Source: Chamaecrista fasciculata (lineage: Eukaryota > Streptophyta > Magnoliopsida > Fabales > Fabaceae). Taken from it: DNA of 64,000 bases. The number at the start of each line of letters is the position of its first letter. The stretch's first letter is position 1. The stretch covers positions 132,849 through 196,848 of the forward strand of contig QANZ01011603.1 of assembly GCA_003254925.1 (NCBI GenBank), in the 5' to 3' direction. Below the pieces are notes generated by a model. It was not told the origin of the DNA. It ran no database searches and was given only the letters and a program-made list of their open reading frames with translations. This document shows positions 11,083-21,458 of the stretch, one piece after another. A program made the position numbers and the translations under genes.

Positions 11083-11132
11083 TGTCTATCTATTGGCCCC
11101 ATCCTATAGCTACCCTTTAACAACTATAAATA
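11083..11132 (+). promoter_or_regulatory. SAUR-5 core promoter (AuxRE mutated to TGTCTA, TATA)
   Basis: TGTCTA at 11083-11088, one base off the TGTCTC present at the same place in SAUR-3 and SAUR-8; TATAAATA at 11125-11132. Confidence 0.65.
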
Positions 11133-11231
11133 AACCCACCTTCTTGCCTACACAAGCAACAGAAGTCATTCCATTCATCAAGAATCAAAATTCAAACACT
11201 TCCTTACTGTTCCAGCAGAGAAACAAGAGAA

Positions 11232-11510
11232 ATGGGTTTCCGTTTACCCATAGTTAGAAGGTCTTCATTCACTTCTACTCAAGGTGCTTCAAAATCTGTG
11301 GAAGCCCCAAAGGGCTATGTTGCAGTGTATGTTGGAGAGAAGATGAAACGTTTTGTGATCCCCATAGCACACTTGAATCAACCTTCATTTCAAGACTTGT
11401 TGAGTCAAGCTGAGGAAGAGTATGGGTATGACCATCCAATGGGTGGGCTCACAATTCCTTCCAGAGAGGATGTGTTCTTAGACGTCATTTCAGGGTTGAA
11501 TAGGCTGTAG
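11232..11510 (+). CDS. SAUR: SAUR-5, GFRLP-type SAUR protein, 92 aa
   Basis: Complete intronless SAUR of the AHLNQ branch with SAUR-3. Distinctive residues: N-terminus [21 protein letters not shown] instead of VPKG at 25-28, and Ser instead of the otherwise conserved Cys77 (LTIPSRED), a change shared with SAUR-8. The C-terminus is [12 protein letters not shown] present. The downstream flank gives way to the higher-order repeat array at about 11.94 kb. Confidence 0.95.
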   Translation: MGFRLPIVRRSSFTSTQGASKSVEAPKGYVAVYVGEKMKRFVIPIAHLNQPSFQDLLSQAEEEYGYDHPMGGLTIPSREDVFLDVISGLNRL

Positions 11511-11521
11511 AGTATAGTGAA

Positions 11522-11554
11522 GGAGACTAGCATAGATTTAGTGAACATTTTGTA
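11522..11554 (+). promoter_or_regulatory. DST-like element, SAUR-5 3'UTR
   Basis: GGAGACTAGCATAGATTTAG then GAACATTTTGTA: all three DST blocks intact (GGA, ATAGAT, GTA). Confidence 0.75.
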
Positions 11555-11934
11555 ACATAGAATTTCTATAACATTGTAAAGATTTTTTTTTTCTTTTTCA
11601 TTCTTAGGAAATGGAAAAGTTTTTCCATCTAAATGAGATGTTCAATTACAAAGTACTCTCTTTTTTTGTATAATCACAAAGAATTCAACAAAAGTTTCTG
11701 CCGCTCCTGTTTGATCATAAAGACTGGTAATTAAAAAAGAAAATCAGGGTTTCCATCCAAAAAGAGAAGTCTGGAGTAAGGTTTAGCTTTCGGTTGCAAT
11801 TAGAATGAGGCATATCACTTTAGAAGATTGGCATCAGTTCTTGAGTAAACTGATAATCCTAAATTAGTGAATAGTATAAGCAAATCAACTTAAGAAATTA
11901 CCTGTCTGTAAGTGTTTCAATATAGTAGACAGAA

Positions 11935-13260
11935 AGGTAGTATTGGATTGTTTCTTCTCAACCAAGGGATATCTTTTGCATTAATTCAATTAAATATCAC
12001 AATCCTAACAAAAACCCATAAACTAGAGAGAATCACCATCTAAAGCAAAGGGATTTGTTTTGGAAGCTTTACTTAAAAGAATGAACACAAATAACATATT
12101 CCAAATTCAAAGAACAAATATTTTTTCAGGCAGACGATAAGATCAAAGAGAAAAAGGCCTAGAGGACTCAACGATAATTTGTGTTAGTTCATTTAAATGT
12201 CACAATCCAAACAAAATCCCTTAACTTAGAGAGAATCACCTCCTAAAGCAAAGGGATTTGTTACGGAAGCTCCACTTAAAGAATCAACATAAATAAATTG
12301 GAGGTATAAATAACATGAGGTCTGTAGGATATTTTATGTATTTATTCAATTAAATGTCACAATCCGAACAAAATCCCTTACCTTTGAGAGAATCACCTCC
12401 TTAAGTAAAGGGATTTGTTTCGGAAGCTCTATTTAAAAAAATCAACACACAAAACCTATTTAAAATTTGAAAAACTAAGTGGCTTTTTCATGTTGTTAAA
12501 AGGATTTAAGGATAAAAATAACCTAGGAGACGAAAGGATATCTTTTGCGTTAATTCAATAAAATATCACAAGTCCAAACAAAATCCCATAAACAAGAGAG
12601 AATCACCTTCTAAAGCAAAGGGATTTGTTTTGGAAGCTTTACTTTAAAGAATAAACGCAAATAACATATTCAAAATTCCAAGAACAAAGATTTTTTCAGG
12701 CAGACGATAAGATCAAAGAGAAAAAAGGCCTAGAGGACTCAACGATAATTTATGTGTAAGTTCATTTAAATGTCACAATCCAAACGAAATCCCTTAAATT
12801 AGAGAGAATCACCTCCTAAAGCAAAGGGATTTGTTTCGGAAGCTCCACTTAAAAAATCAACATAAATAAATTGGAGGTATAAATAGCATGGGGTCTGTAG
12901 GATAATTTATGTGTTTATTCAATTAAATATCACAATCAGAACAAAATCCCTTATCTTCAAGAGAATCACCTTCCAAAGTAATGGGATTTGTCTTGGAAGC
13001 TCTATTTAAAAGAATAAACACACAAAACCTATTTAAAATTTGAAAAATTAAGTGGCTTTTTCATGTTGTTAAGAAGATCTATGGAAAAAAAAAATAACTA
13101 GGAGACGAAAGGATATTTTTTTTCCCGATTCAATTAAATATCACAGTCCAAACAAAAATCCCATAAACAAGAGAGAATCACCTTCTAAAGCAAATGGATT
13201 TGTTTTGGAAGTTTTACTTAAAAGAATAAACACAAATAACTTATTCCAAATTTCAAGTAG
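11935..13260. repeat. Higher-order tandem repeat, three-monomer unit of about 570 bp
   Basis: Seven diverged copies of a roughly 190-bp monomer, each marked by (G)AGAGAATCACC followed by AAAGCAAAGGGATTTG. The markers start near 12029, 12225, 12385, 12595, 12800, 12957 and 13170. Three monomer types repeat in order A-B-C-A-B-C-A: A carries TTTTTTCAGGCAGACGATAAG (12122, 12690), and C carries GGCTTTTTCATGTTG (12482, 13055). Same-type spacing is about 566-575 bp. The last A copy is truncated. Confidence 0.85.
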
Positions 13261-13309
13261 TCAATAAGATCAGAGAGAAACAGTCCTAGAAGACAGACAG
13301 ATGAAGGAC

Positions 13310-13600
13310 GAATACCAATGAGAGGATCGAAGTCGGTAATTGCAGACTTCGATAACGCGCTTTGCCCTCAAGCACCGTAGCGGACGGCTCATCATTCTCA
13401 TCTGCGAAACCCTAATTATAAAGAAATACAAATCCAACTAACTAATATTCATTTTCGGAACAAGAAAAAGGGGGGGAGAGAGAGAATATGGAATCGGCGG
13501 CGATCGTTCTTGGTTGTGACGGTGCCGTTTACGCTTGACCTAATTCGAATTTGAGTTTTGCGGTTTCGAGCGGCAATGTCTGAATTCTTTCACACGGAGC
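13310..13600. other. CpG-rich exon-like segment, unidentified
   Basis: A GC- and CpG-rich island in AT-rich surroundings. On the minus strand 13330-13420 can be read as DENDEPSATVLEGKARYRSL without stops; on the plus strand an ATG at about 13488 opens MESAAIVLGCDGAVYA, then stops. AAACCCTAATT and a GA-tract (13460-13485) look like a 5'UTR or promoter. It may be a fragment of a gene's first exon. No family recognised. Confidence 0.35.
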
Positions 13601-13749
13601 ATTATTTACTTTGTACTGTAAGCTTAAAAAAATAAAAGTTATTATAGATAAATACGAATTACTAAACATAAAAAAAAAATAAGTTATTATAGATAAATTT
13701 GACCTTTTTTTCTTTTGTTTACCGTTACTTAGTTTAAAAAAAAAAAAAA

Positions 13750-15002
13750 GCTGCGAATTTGGTCATGTAACTTTGTTCAAGTTTCTAAATCAGTCCTACA
13801 ACTTTTTTCGTCTCGAATTTGGTCCTATAACTTTTTTTGTCTCGAATTTGGTCCTGTATTTTTGCTCTAGGTCCCAAATCAGTCCTATATCTTTTTTTAT
13901 CTCAGTTTTAGTCTCATATATTTTGAAAACCTCCCACCGTTAGTTCTCTGTCTATTTAAAATTATAGTTTAGTCCTGAAAACTTCAAGTCCCTTTCATTT
14001 TAGTCTCTCACTATCAAAATGAAAGTAAAAGAGCATCCATGAAGATTCTCAAACCTTATATTTTGGTCCCTAATCCATGAATTCTTCATGAAATGGAATA
14101 GAAATGCAAAAACAACACAAATTAAAGCAAATGACAGAGGGACCAAAACTGAAAACGCAGAAAATTTAAAACCCACTGGAAAATGCCCCAAAATTTGTCG
14201 GAAAACGTACGAAAATCGCCAAGAAACTCAAGAACTCATCTAAAAATCTCAATTCTCACTCAAATATTCGCCCCTCAAATGCTTTAAAAAAGAATTTTCG
14301 AAAATCCAAACTTTTGAGGAGGGATGTGATAGAAGAAATGTAAGGGATTTCAGAATTTCTCTCTCGAAATCACCAAATGTAGGGGAATCTTCTATCACCT
14401 CCTTCCTCAAAAATTTGGATTTTCGAAAATTCTTTATTAAAACCTTTGAGGGTGATTACTTGAGTGAGATTTCAGTGAGAATTAGGGGTTTTAGATGAGT
14501 TTTTGAGTTTCTCGGCGATTTTCGTAGGTTTTCTAGTAGGTTTTAAATTTTCTGTGTTTTCAGTTTTGGTCCCTCTGTCATTTGCTTTTAATTTGTGGTT
14601 TTTTTGGCATTTCTATTCCATTTCATGAAGAATTCATGGATTAAGGACCAAGATGTAAGGTTTGAGAATCTTCAAGAATGCTCTTTCACTTTCATTTTGA
14701 TAGTCAGGGACTAAAGTGAAAGGGACTTGAAGTTTTCAGGACTAAATTGTAATTTAAAATAGGCGGAGGACTAACGATGGGAGGTTTTCAAAACATATGG
14801 GACCAAAATTGAGACAAAAAAATATATAGGACTGATTTGGGACTTGGAACAAAAATACAAGACCAAATTCGAGACAAAAAAAAGTTGTAGCACTGATTTG
14901 GGAACTTGAGCAAAGTTACAAGACCAAATTCGAGACAAAAAAAAGTTATAGGACTGATTTGGGAACTTGATTAAAGTTACAGGACCAAATTCGCACTTTA
15001 GC
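13750..15002. mobile_element. Foldback (long inverted repeat) element, 1253 bp
   Basis: The two halves are inverted copies of each other almost to the centre (about 14340-14390). The left end GCTGCGAATTTGGTC pairs with the right end GACCAAATTCGCACTTTAGC; inner pairs include TTCATGAAATGGAATAGAAA at about 14090 against TTCTATTCCATTTCATGAAG at about 14610. The ends contain short tandem subrepeats (TTTGGTCCTATAACTTTTTT-like). It lies in an A-run, so a target duplication of A's is likely but not diagnostic. No transposase. Confidence 0.8.
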
Positions 15003-16200
15003 AAAAAAAATCATTAAACTCACTTTCTTGTAGATTTAATATTAAATATAATATTATTTTCAGAAAAAGTGTTAAATATAAAATTTTGAAATAAAAAAAT
15101 TATTTCTAATATTAAAAAAATTATTATTTAAAATTTAGTATTCAAAAAAATATTAAAATTATAATTATAATTATGATTAAAAATTTAAATATGATATTTA
15201 TTAGGCCAAAATGTAAAAAGACCCCTAAATTTAGAAGTGTGTACGAATTACTCCCCTAAACTTCAAAAGTGAACAAATAGAACCAAAAAAGAACCAAATA
15301 TTATTTATTAACTCTCACTTAAGTATCATTTAAGATTTGTCATATTAGATCATGAAATTGTCACCTAAGCTATACATGTGGCAAATATAAATAAAATAAC
15401 TACATTTTTAATCAAACCAAATATTGAAAAATGAAAGAAATTAGGGTGAGAACGGCATCTGAATCAACCAACCTAACGAACTTCAATTCAAACTGTTCAC
15501 TAAAAATAACAAAAAAAACACACTAGAACAAATGATAATTAGTCCTGATAGAATGAAATACAGTTTAGTTCGGAAAGAATTATATATTCATATGGACATG
15601 GTATACTTGTGAGTCCTGTTTATGGGTTAAAGATTTAGTTCGTTTAGGAACGAATGAATATATGCGATTTGTTCCTTTTCTCTTGTACTTTATTCTTTAT
15701 ACTTCTGTCATACTGTGCACTTGATCTCGCTCTCGCTAAAGGTATGTTTTGTGAATCAAATCTTCACCTAGCAAAGTCAACTAGTTAATTAACACAAAAA
15801 AAATAAATAACTGAATTTTTCTATTAGTAGTCATCTGCAGTATAAAAAACTACAAAGAAGAATCTACTATTTTTAGTCAAGGTTTTCTCACTTGTAGGGT
15901 CATACTCCTGAATCTCACATTCTCACTTTCCAGTTTCCAAATACCAATAATGGTGTATAGATCAGATTCCAAGTACTAGCTAGTACCGTGGTACCTTATC
16001 AATATGAATAACATAAGTGACAAGTTTGGAGCTTGTCTGGGACAACACAAGTAGGCCATTACATTGACTACAAAATAATGAGGTTCTCTGCTGTAAAGGT
16101 CTCTTTCTCAAGGAGGAAACTATGCCAGAAAATCATTTAGAAGGTGGGGTCTTGAAACTTGAAAATTCAAACCCCTTTAAAACAATACCATGTGAATATA
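15003..16200. other. AT-rich intergenic DNA
   Basis: No gene. 15030-15200 is very AT-rich. 15205-15420 (AGGCCAAAATGTAAAAAGACCCC...) resembles one arm of a foldback element, but I see no partner arm. Confidence 0.45.
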
Positions 16201-16220
16201 TGAGATATATCATAAGCCTT

Positions 16221-16318
16221 TGTCTCACACATTGTGCGTGACAATGACTCCACTGTCCCATTCACAAAATTCAGCAGACATGGTTTCCACCAGTTAAAGG
16301 GCCATTTATCTATATATA
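16221..16318 (+). promoter_or_regulatory. SAUR-6 core promoter: TGTCTC and TATATATA
   Basis: TGTCTC at 16221-16226 and TATATATA at 16311-16318, with CATGTG upstream near 16190. The spacing between AuxRE and TATA (about 85 bp) is longer than in the other GFRLP genes. Confidence 0.6.
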
Positions 16319-16423
16319 CTCACCAAGGCATTCACAAGCAACGCAAGTTATTGGCAATCTTCAACCATAAGAATTCAAATACTTCTTCTTTTACACTAGT
16401 CCTATAAAGAGTAACAAAAACCA

Positions 16424-16699
16424 ATGGGGTTTCGCTTGCCTGGTACTAAAAGATCATCATTTTCTGCAACCCGAGCAGGTTCCAAGTGTGTGGAAGTCCC
16501 AAAAGGCTATCTTGCAGTGTCCGTTGGAGAGAAAATGAAGCAGTTTCTGATTCCGATATCATACTTGAACCAACCCTCTTTTCAAGAATTACTGAATCAA
16601 GTCAAAGAAGAATTCAGATATGATCATCCAATGGGAGGTCTCACAATTCCATGCAGAGAGGAGTTCTTAGATCTCACCTCAAACTTGAATGGGCTATAA
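16424..16699 (+). CDS. SAUR: SAUR-6, divergent GFRLP-type SAUR protein, 91 aa
   Basis: Complete intronless SAUR, the most divergent of the GFRLP copies: [22 protein letters not shown]-terminus, [20 protein letters not shown] (S for Y, Q for R), [25 protein letters not shown]. One residue is missing in the C-terminal block (REEFLDLTS versus [10 protein letters not shown]), which explains 91 rather than 92 residues. AuxRE and TATA are intact and a weak DST follows. Its 3' flank is duplicated at 7669 onwards, where the matching gene is gone. Confidence 0.93.
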   Translation: MGFRLPGTKRSSFSATRAGSKCVEVPKGYLAVSVGEKMKQFLIPISYLNQPSFQELLNQVKEEFRYDHPMGGLTIPCREEFLDLTSNLNGL

Positions 16700-16710
16700 A
16701 TCACACTGAA

Positions 16711-16747
16711 GGGAACTGGAATAGATTAGTTGAGTCAATTTTTTACA
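16711..16747 (+). promoter_or_regulatory. DST-like element, SAUR-6 3'UTR (GTA missing)
   Basis: GGGAACTGGAATAGATTAGT followed by CAATTTTTTACAG. GGA and ATAGAT are present, but TTTTGTACA of the ghost copy at 7724 is here TTTTTTACA, so the GTA block is lost. Confidence 0.5.
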
Positions 16748-16759
16748 GAAGGAGCCATT

Positions 16760-17880
16760 CTTTTTTCTTTTTGTCATTATTTGGTAGGTGTAAAAAGCCA
16801 TCTCAAAATTTGATGGTTATGGACAAAAGTAACTGTTGTATTTTCAGTTTTAGCCAAAGCTCAAAGAATTTTATCCAATTTTAAGGATTATATAAACACC
16901 CATTGCCTAGCATATGCTCTTGAAATCAATACAGCAGTACAATTCTAAGCATTGTTAATATTTATCAAGTGCTCTTACAAGGGAAGTGTATGATTTGTTC
17001 ACCTATAAGAGAAGTTTATGAACAAAGCAACACCTGTAATTTTTCCTCTGTCAAAAAAGTATGCAAAAGCAAGTTTTCCTTTGGAAATTAAAACTTTGAC
17101 CTTTATCTTTAAAAGTACTAATTCTTGATCCGTATTACTAATTAAACTCATTGAAAATAAATTGCTCTTGAAACCTTTAATTTTAAACACAAACTTATGC
17201 TGCTTTCATTGTAAGGTCACAGTTTCCTGTCAAAACATGAAAGGGTAAAAAAAAATTAGGAAGGAAAAATTACTTTCACAAATATAAAAGATAGCAGTAT
17301 CACTAAGGATTCCCATAATTTTTACTGTTCAAATATTACATGAGAAGACAATTGAAGCACTAGCCGAGGTTCAAAAGTTCATGCTTTATTTTGCGAAAAA
17401 ATTTTCTTCTTGTGGAAAGAACCAAAGACCAATCTAATGTTAAGAGGTGCAATTACATAGAAGATTCTCTAAAGAGTTCAAGAAACTATCCATTATTTAC
17501 TTAAAAAAATACTTTTGTGAATTAAATAGATCCTTAACTCTTCACATGGCGCTGTCCCACAATTTTATGCACTTAAAAACTGCAGGTCAATTTGGAAATG
17601 GCAGTGTGTTATTGATATGCTACAATCAACTGTGATATAATTGCATCAAGTTCAGCCGGTAGCTATAAATCAGCATTCAACGGGAAAATCAATATAAAGC
17701 AAAGCAAGTAAGATGTCTAAATCATGAACCAACATTGGGACTCACCAAGGCATGTCTAGTTTATATCAAAAAGGTACCCAATTGTCCTCTTTATTGCAAG
17801 TTGGGGTAAGCATTCACTCTAATAAAACGTCCTAATCTTTGACAAAGACCTCAAAGACAACACCATGTGACCCTATTCTT
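16760..17880. other. Intergenic DNA, duplicate of 7730-8950
   Basis: No gene. Aligns along its length with the region upstream of SAUR-4; relative to SAUR-4 the promoter has lost the stretch carrying the CA-rich repeat (17865-17880). Confidence 0.65.
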
Positions 17881-17898
17881 TTGTGACCCTTTAACGAC

Positions 17899-17906
17899 TA
17901 TAAATA
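17899..17906 (+). promoter_or_regulatory. TATA box of the SAUR-7 pseudogene
   Basis: TATAAATA, same place relative to the ATG as in SAUR-4. The segment that would hold the AuxRE is deleted. Confidence 0.5.
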
Positions 17907-18012
17907 TACACATCTTAGCTTCACAACCAACACAAGTCTTTCCATCCTCGAGAATCAAAATTCAAACACTACCTTAGAATTTAAGCAGAGACAGAGAAAA
18001 CTATCAAAAGTG

Positions 18013-18281
18013 ATGGGTTTTCGCTTACCGGTATCAGAAGGGCTTCATTTACTGCAAGCCAAGGAGCTTCAAAATCTGTGGAAGTCCCAAAGGGTCATCT
18101 AGCAGTGTATGTCGGAGAGCAGATGAAGCGTTTTGTGATCCCGATATCGTACTTGAACCAACCTTCATTTCAAGACTTGCTGAGTCAAGCTGAGGATGAG
18201 TTCGGATATGATCATCCAAAGGGTGGTCTCACTATTCCTTGCGGAGATGATGTCTTCTTAGAATTAGTTGACATTTTGTAA
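18013..18281 (+). pseudogene. SAUR-7, frameshifted and 3'-truncated SAUR
   Basis: Sister of SAUR-4. The ATG at 18013 and MGFRLP codons are present, but one base is missing at about 18030 (TTACCGGTATC versus TTACCTGGTATC), throwing the rest out of frame. From 18078 the original frame reads [18 protein letters not shown] through [10 protein letters not shown]. The end is then fused by a deletion of about 60 bp from within the last codons into the 3'UTR (…TTCTTAGAATTAGTTGACATT), which removes the C-terminus, the normal stop and most of the DST. Confidence 0.92.
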
Positions 18282-18299
18282 TATAGGCATTCTATTACC

Positions 18300-19600
18300 A
18301 TGTAAAGGTTTTTTGTGCTTTCCATTCTTGGGAAGTTGAGAACTTTTTCCATCTAAATGAGATGTTCAATGACAGAGTATTCTCTATTTTCTTTTTCAAA
18401 TCAAAACGAATTCAACAGTTCAAGTAACTCCTCTGCTTTTGTCTATTCATAAAGTCTAGAAATTAGAAAATTGTGGATTCCTTTGAAAAAAGAAACTGTG
18501 AAGTAAGCTTGCTTTCTGTTAAAATCAGGACCCTTCCTTGCTTGATATGAACATTAAATTTCTCTCTGTCTCTGAGCGCGTTAACACTAATACATGAAGG
18601 AAGTAACTGTTTCTTTTTGCTTGATATGAACAAAATTCCAAAAGTTATATCTATTTGAAGCTCAATTATATGTAGCTATCTACAGTCTACACAAGTATCG
18701 GATATTGGTGCCTACGAACACTGCGATCTACAGAAACGAACAAACTTTATTATCCTTTCATGGGAAGATTTCAATTTGTTCACCTTAATGAATTACAGAA
18801 CCTTTCTGCAATAGCAATGATGATAAACTTACAAAGATGTTGATTCCTTTGGTGAAATTGACTTTTGTTATTTAAAAGTACTAATTTTCTGTGTTATGTA
18901 TTGTGGAAAGTATAGTTTATAGTGATTTAGTTAACTAACTGTCACAACGTAACTCAGAATTGTCAATAACCTAGATACCTTCAATTTTGAAGCCAAAGTC
19001 CAGATACCATCCTTCTAAGGTTAATTTATTTTAGAATCAATAAAAAAAAAACATAAGATCATTCATTAAGGGTGAGTGTACTTGTTGAAATATATAATAT
19101 AGCTTCAGATATTCTCCTCCCATTGATTGTTCGAATATAACTTGAGACGAAAATTCAATTTTTAAGTAAGAATCAAAACTTCATGTCATAATAGCTAGTA
19201 CTTGAAACTCTTTAAATATTCTGCATAACATAAGCTTTAAACTCTTCACATGGAGCTGTCCTACAATTTAAGTACTTGAAACCTAAAGCTCACAACAATT
19301 CAAGTTACTGGTAAATTTTTCAAACACTATGATCTCCAACTCAACAATGATGTTACCTGTCATCCAGATCTTAGATACTAGCTATATATTAACATCCAAC
19401 TATATGGAAGTTATATGAAGAAGTCATGTGAGGTGTCTAAAGCGTGTCAACAGAATGGAGAGAAGTCACTAAGCAATGCATGATCCAACATTAGGATTAA
19501 TTCCATGTGGGTACAATATTGACCCCTTTCTTACATAGTGGGGTATGCAATATCCATTCTTATACTTAATAGAGACCTCTAAGACAACACCATGTGATAT
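18300..19600. other. Intergenic DNA between SAUR-7 and SAUR-8
   Basis: No gene. 18300-18730 duplicates the SAUR-1/SAUR-4 3' flanks; 18890-19560 is the upstream module found also at 2690, 10310 and 22160. Confidence 0.6.
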
Positions 19601-19621
19601 ACCATGTCACACACACGAACT

Positions 19622-19671
19622 TGTCTCTCTAATGACCCCATCCTATAGAAACCCTTTAACAACTATAAATA
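19622..19671 (+). promoter_or_regulatory. SAUR-8 core promoter: TGTCTC and TATA
   Basis: TGTCTC at 19622-19627, TATAAATA at 19664-19671; CATGTG about 30 bp upstream of the AuxRE. Confidence 0.7.
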
Positions 19672-19770
19672 GACCCACCTTCTTGGCTTCACAAGCAACA
19701 CAAGTCATTCCATTCATCAAGAATCAAAATCCAAACACTTCCTTACTGTTCCAGCAGAGAAACAAGAGAA

Positions 19771-20052
19771 ATGGGTTTTCGTTTACCCACAGTTAGAAGG
19801 TCTTCATTTACTGCTAGCCAAGGTGCTCCAAAATCTGCTGGAGAAGTCCCAAAGGGCTATGTTGCAGTGTATGTTGGAGAGAAGATGAAACGTTTTGTGA
19901 TCCCAATATCACATTTGAATCAACCTTCATTTCAAGACTTGTTGAGTCAAGCTGAGGAAGAGTACGGATATGACCATCCAATGGGTGGCCTCACAATTCC
20001 TTCCAGAGAGGATGTGTTCTTAGACGTCATTTCAGGGTTGAATAGGCTGTAG
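19771..20052 (+). CDS. SAUR: SAUR-8, GFRLP-type SAUR protein, 93 aa
   Basis: Complete intronless SAUR close to SAUR-3 and SAUR-5: [13 protein letters not shown], then [15 protein letters not shown] with one extra residue before VPKG. It has ISHLNQ, intermediate between the ISYLNQ and IAHLNQ branches. Cys is replaced by Ser in LTIPSRED, as in SAUR-5; the C-terminus is ISGLNRL. The promoter keeps AuxRE and TATA. The 3'UTR directly after the stop is altered by a short filler (see findings). Confidence 0.95.
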   Translation: MGFRLPTVRRSSFTASQGAPKSAGEVPKGYVAVYVGEKMKRFVIPISHLNQPSFQDLLSQAEEEYGYDHPMGGLTIPSREDVFLDVISGLNRL

Positions 20053-20068
20053 AATTAATCCTAATGTT

Positions 20069-20096
20069 GGAACATAGATTTGGTGAACATTTTGTA
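20069..20096 (+). promoter_or_regulatory. DST-like element, SAUR-8 3'UTR, rebuilt
   Basis: GGAACATAGATTTGG then GAACATTTTGTA. GGA here comes from replacement sequence and is only 2 bp before CATAGAT, against about 7 bp in SAUR-5, so the spacing is abnormal. Confidence 0.5.
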
Positions 20097-20215
20097 ACAT
20101 AGACATTCTATAACATTGTAAAGATTTTTTTTTTCTTTTCCATTCCTAGGAATTGGAAAAGTTTTTCCATCTAAATGAGATGTTCAATGACAAAGTACTC
20201 TCTTTTTTTTTTTTT

Positions 20216-20773
20216 GGCAAAAGACCCTTTCGTGCCCCTAACGTTTGCGGTGATTTTCAGTTATGCCCCTAACGTTTCATTTGTATCAGTTGTGCCCTCA
20301 TTGTGAAACGTTAGTTTCAATTATGTCCCCAATTGTACCCCCAAGGTGAATAAAGTTTAGGGTTTTAGGTTTTCGAACCACTTTTGCGCACGCGAAGGTG
20401 AAGAAAGAAATCTAGGGAAATTTAGGGTTTTTGACTGGTATAAGGCTTGCGAAGATGAAGATGAAAATGTCAAAAAAAAAATTTAGGGTAGTAATTTTTT
20501 GGTTTAGAAAATGTAAATCCACGTAGGAAATGCCATGGTGGATTAAAAATAAATCAGGGATGTTTTATTTATCCAGTCATCTTGCCACATATTCAATTCA
20601 GAACAAAAAATTGACACACAAGTAAAAAAAATTGACACATCAGCATTGAGTCAAAATTTGAGGCATAATTGAAATTAACGTTTCACATTGGGGGCACAAC
20701 TGACACAAATGAAACGTTAGGGGCATAACTGAAAATCATCACAAACGTTAGGGGCACAAAATTGTCTTTTGCC
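20216..20773. mobile_element. Foldback element, 558 bp, in SAUR-8 3' flank
   Basis: Left end GGCAAAAGACCCTTTCGTGC and right end CACAAAATTGTCTTTTGCC are inverted copies, and the inner arms pair over about 120 bp (CCCCTAACGTTTCATTTGT near 20267 against ACAAATGAAACGTTAGGGG near 20704). Inserted in a T-run: left flank TTTTTTTTT, right flank TTTTCTTTT, consistent with an imperfect 9-bp target duplication. The SAUR-5 flank (about 11660) is the empty counterpart. Confidence 0.8.
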
Positions 20774-21063
20774 TTTTCTTTTTTATATATAATCACAAAG
20801 AATTCAACAAATGTTTCTGCTGCTCTTGACAAAGACCGAAAATTACAAAAACAAAAAAAAAATCAGACTGAAGATATATTGATGTTCTTAACTGGTAAGA
20901 AGAAATTAACACTTTGGAGAAGAAGATGAAGGATGGGCTTTAGGACAAAAATTTTTGATCTTATTATACTGTCTTTATATGCTAGCTTACTAACTGAGCA
21001 ACAAGATAACATTTTTGAATCCACTCTTGAAGGGACACGCAAGGTAGTCTTTGCTACAAATAT

Positions 21064-21084
21064 TGCTGAAACATTTGACAAAGT
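21064..21084 (+). repeat. 21-bp direct repeat, left copy
   Basis: GCTGAAACATTTGACAAAGTA, identical at 21438-21458, bracketing the insertion in the helicase pseudogene. Coordinates good to a base or two. Confidence 0.75.
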
Positions 21085-21310
21085 ATTAAGTGCAGAAAAT
21101 CAGACATAAGATGGAAGGTAAAATCAGCAAACACCTAAACAGAGAAATATTTCAGATGGAAGGCAAAAACAACGAAACTCTGTTCGTACAGAAAATGAAA
21201 AGATAGCAAAACGAAAACTAGTCATGCAATACAACGATATAAACGAAAGCAAGAGAGATTTGGAAATTTCTAGTTCAAAAAAACTACTTAATAACAAAGC
21301 CAAAACCAAC

Positions 21311-21439
21311 TCAGATTGTGACCTTCACCTCAATAGAGGTGATCTTGTTCTTGACCATGTGATTCTCCAGTGATGTGGCCTCCTCTGCCTCTTCCTTCTT
21401 TGGCTGCTTCTGTTGTTGGTCAGTGTCGGCTCCCCACGC
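21311..21439 (-). pseudogene. Last-exon fragment of an unidentified gene inside the helicase pseudogene
   Basis: Minus-strand frame without stops ending in TGA at 21311-21313. It reads AWGADTDQQQKQPKKEEAEE, then ATSLENHMVKNKITSIEVKV and TI. The upstream edge is preceded on the minus strand by TTTCAG, which looks like a 3' splice site but is also part of the 21-bp direct repeat. GC-rich, Lys/Glu/Gln-rich tail; family not recognised. Downstream (21085-21310) would be its 3'UTR; no poly(A) tract is seen. Confidence 0.4.
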
Positions 21440-21458
21440 TGAAACATTTGACAAAGTA
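21438..21458 (+). repeat. 21-bp direct repeat, right copy
   Basis: GCTGAAACATTTGACAAAGTA; see left copy at 21064-21084. Confidence 0.75.

Noticed and set aside
14771..15004. 77-aa ORF in the foldback element
   Set aside because: Made of the terminal subrepeats.
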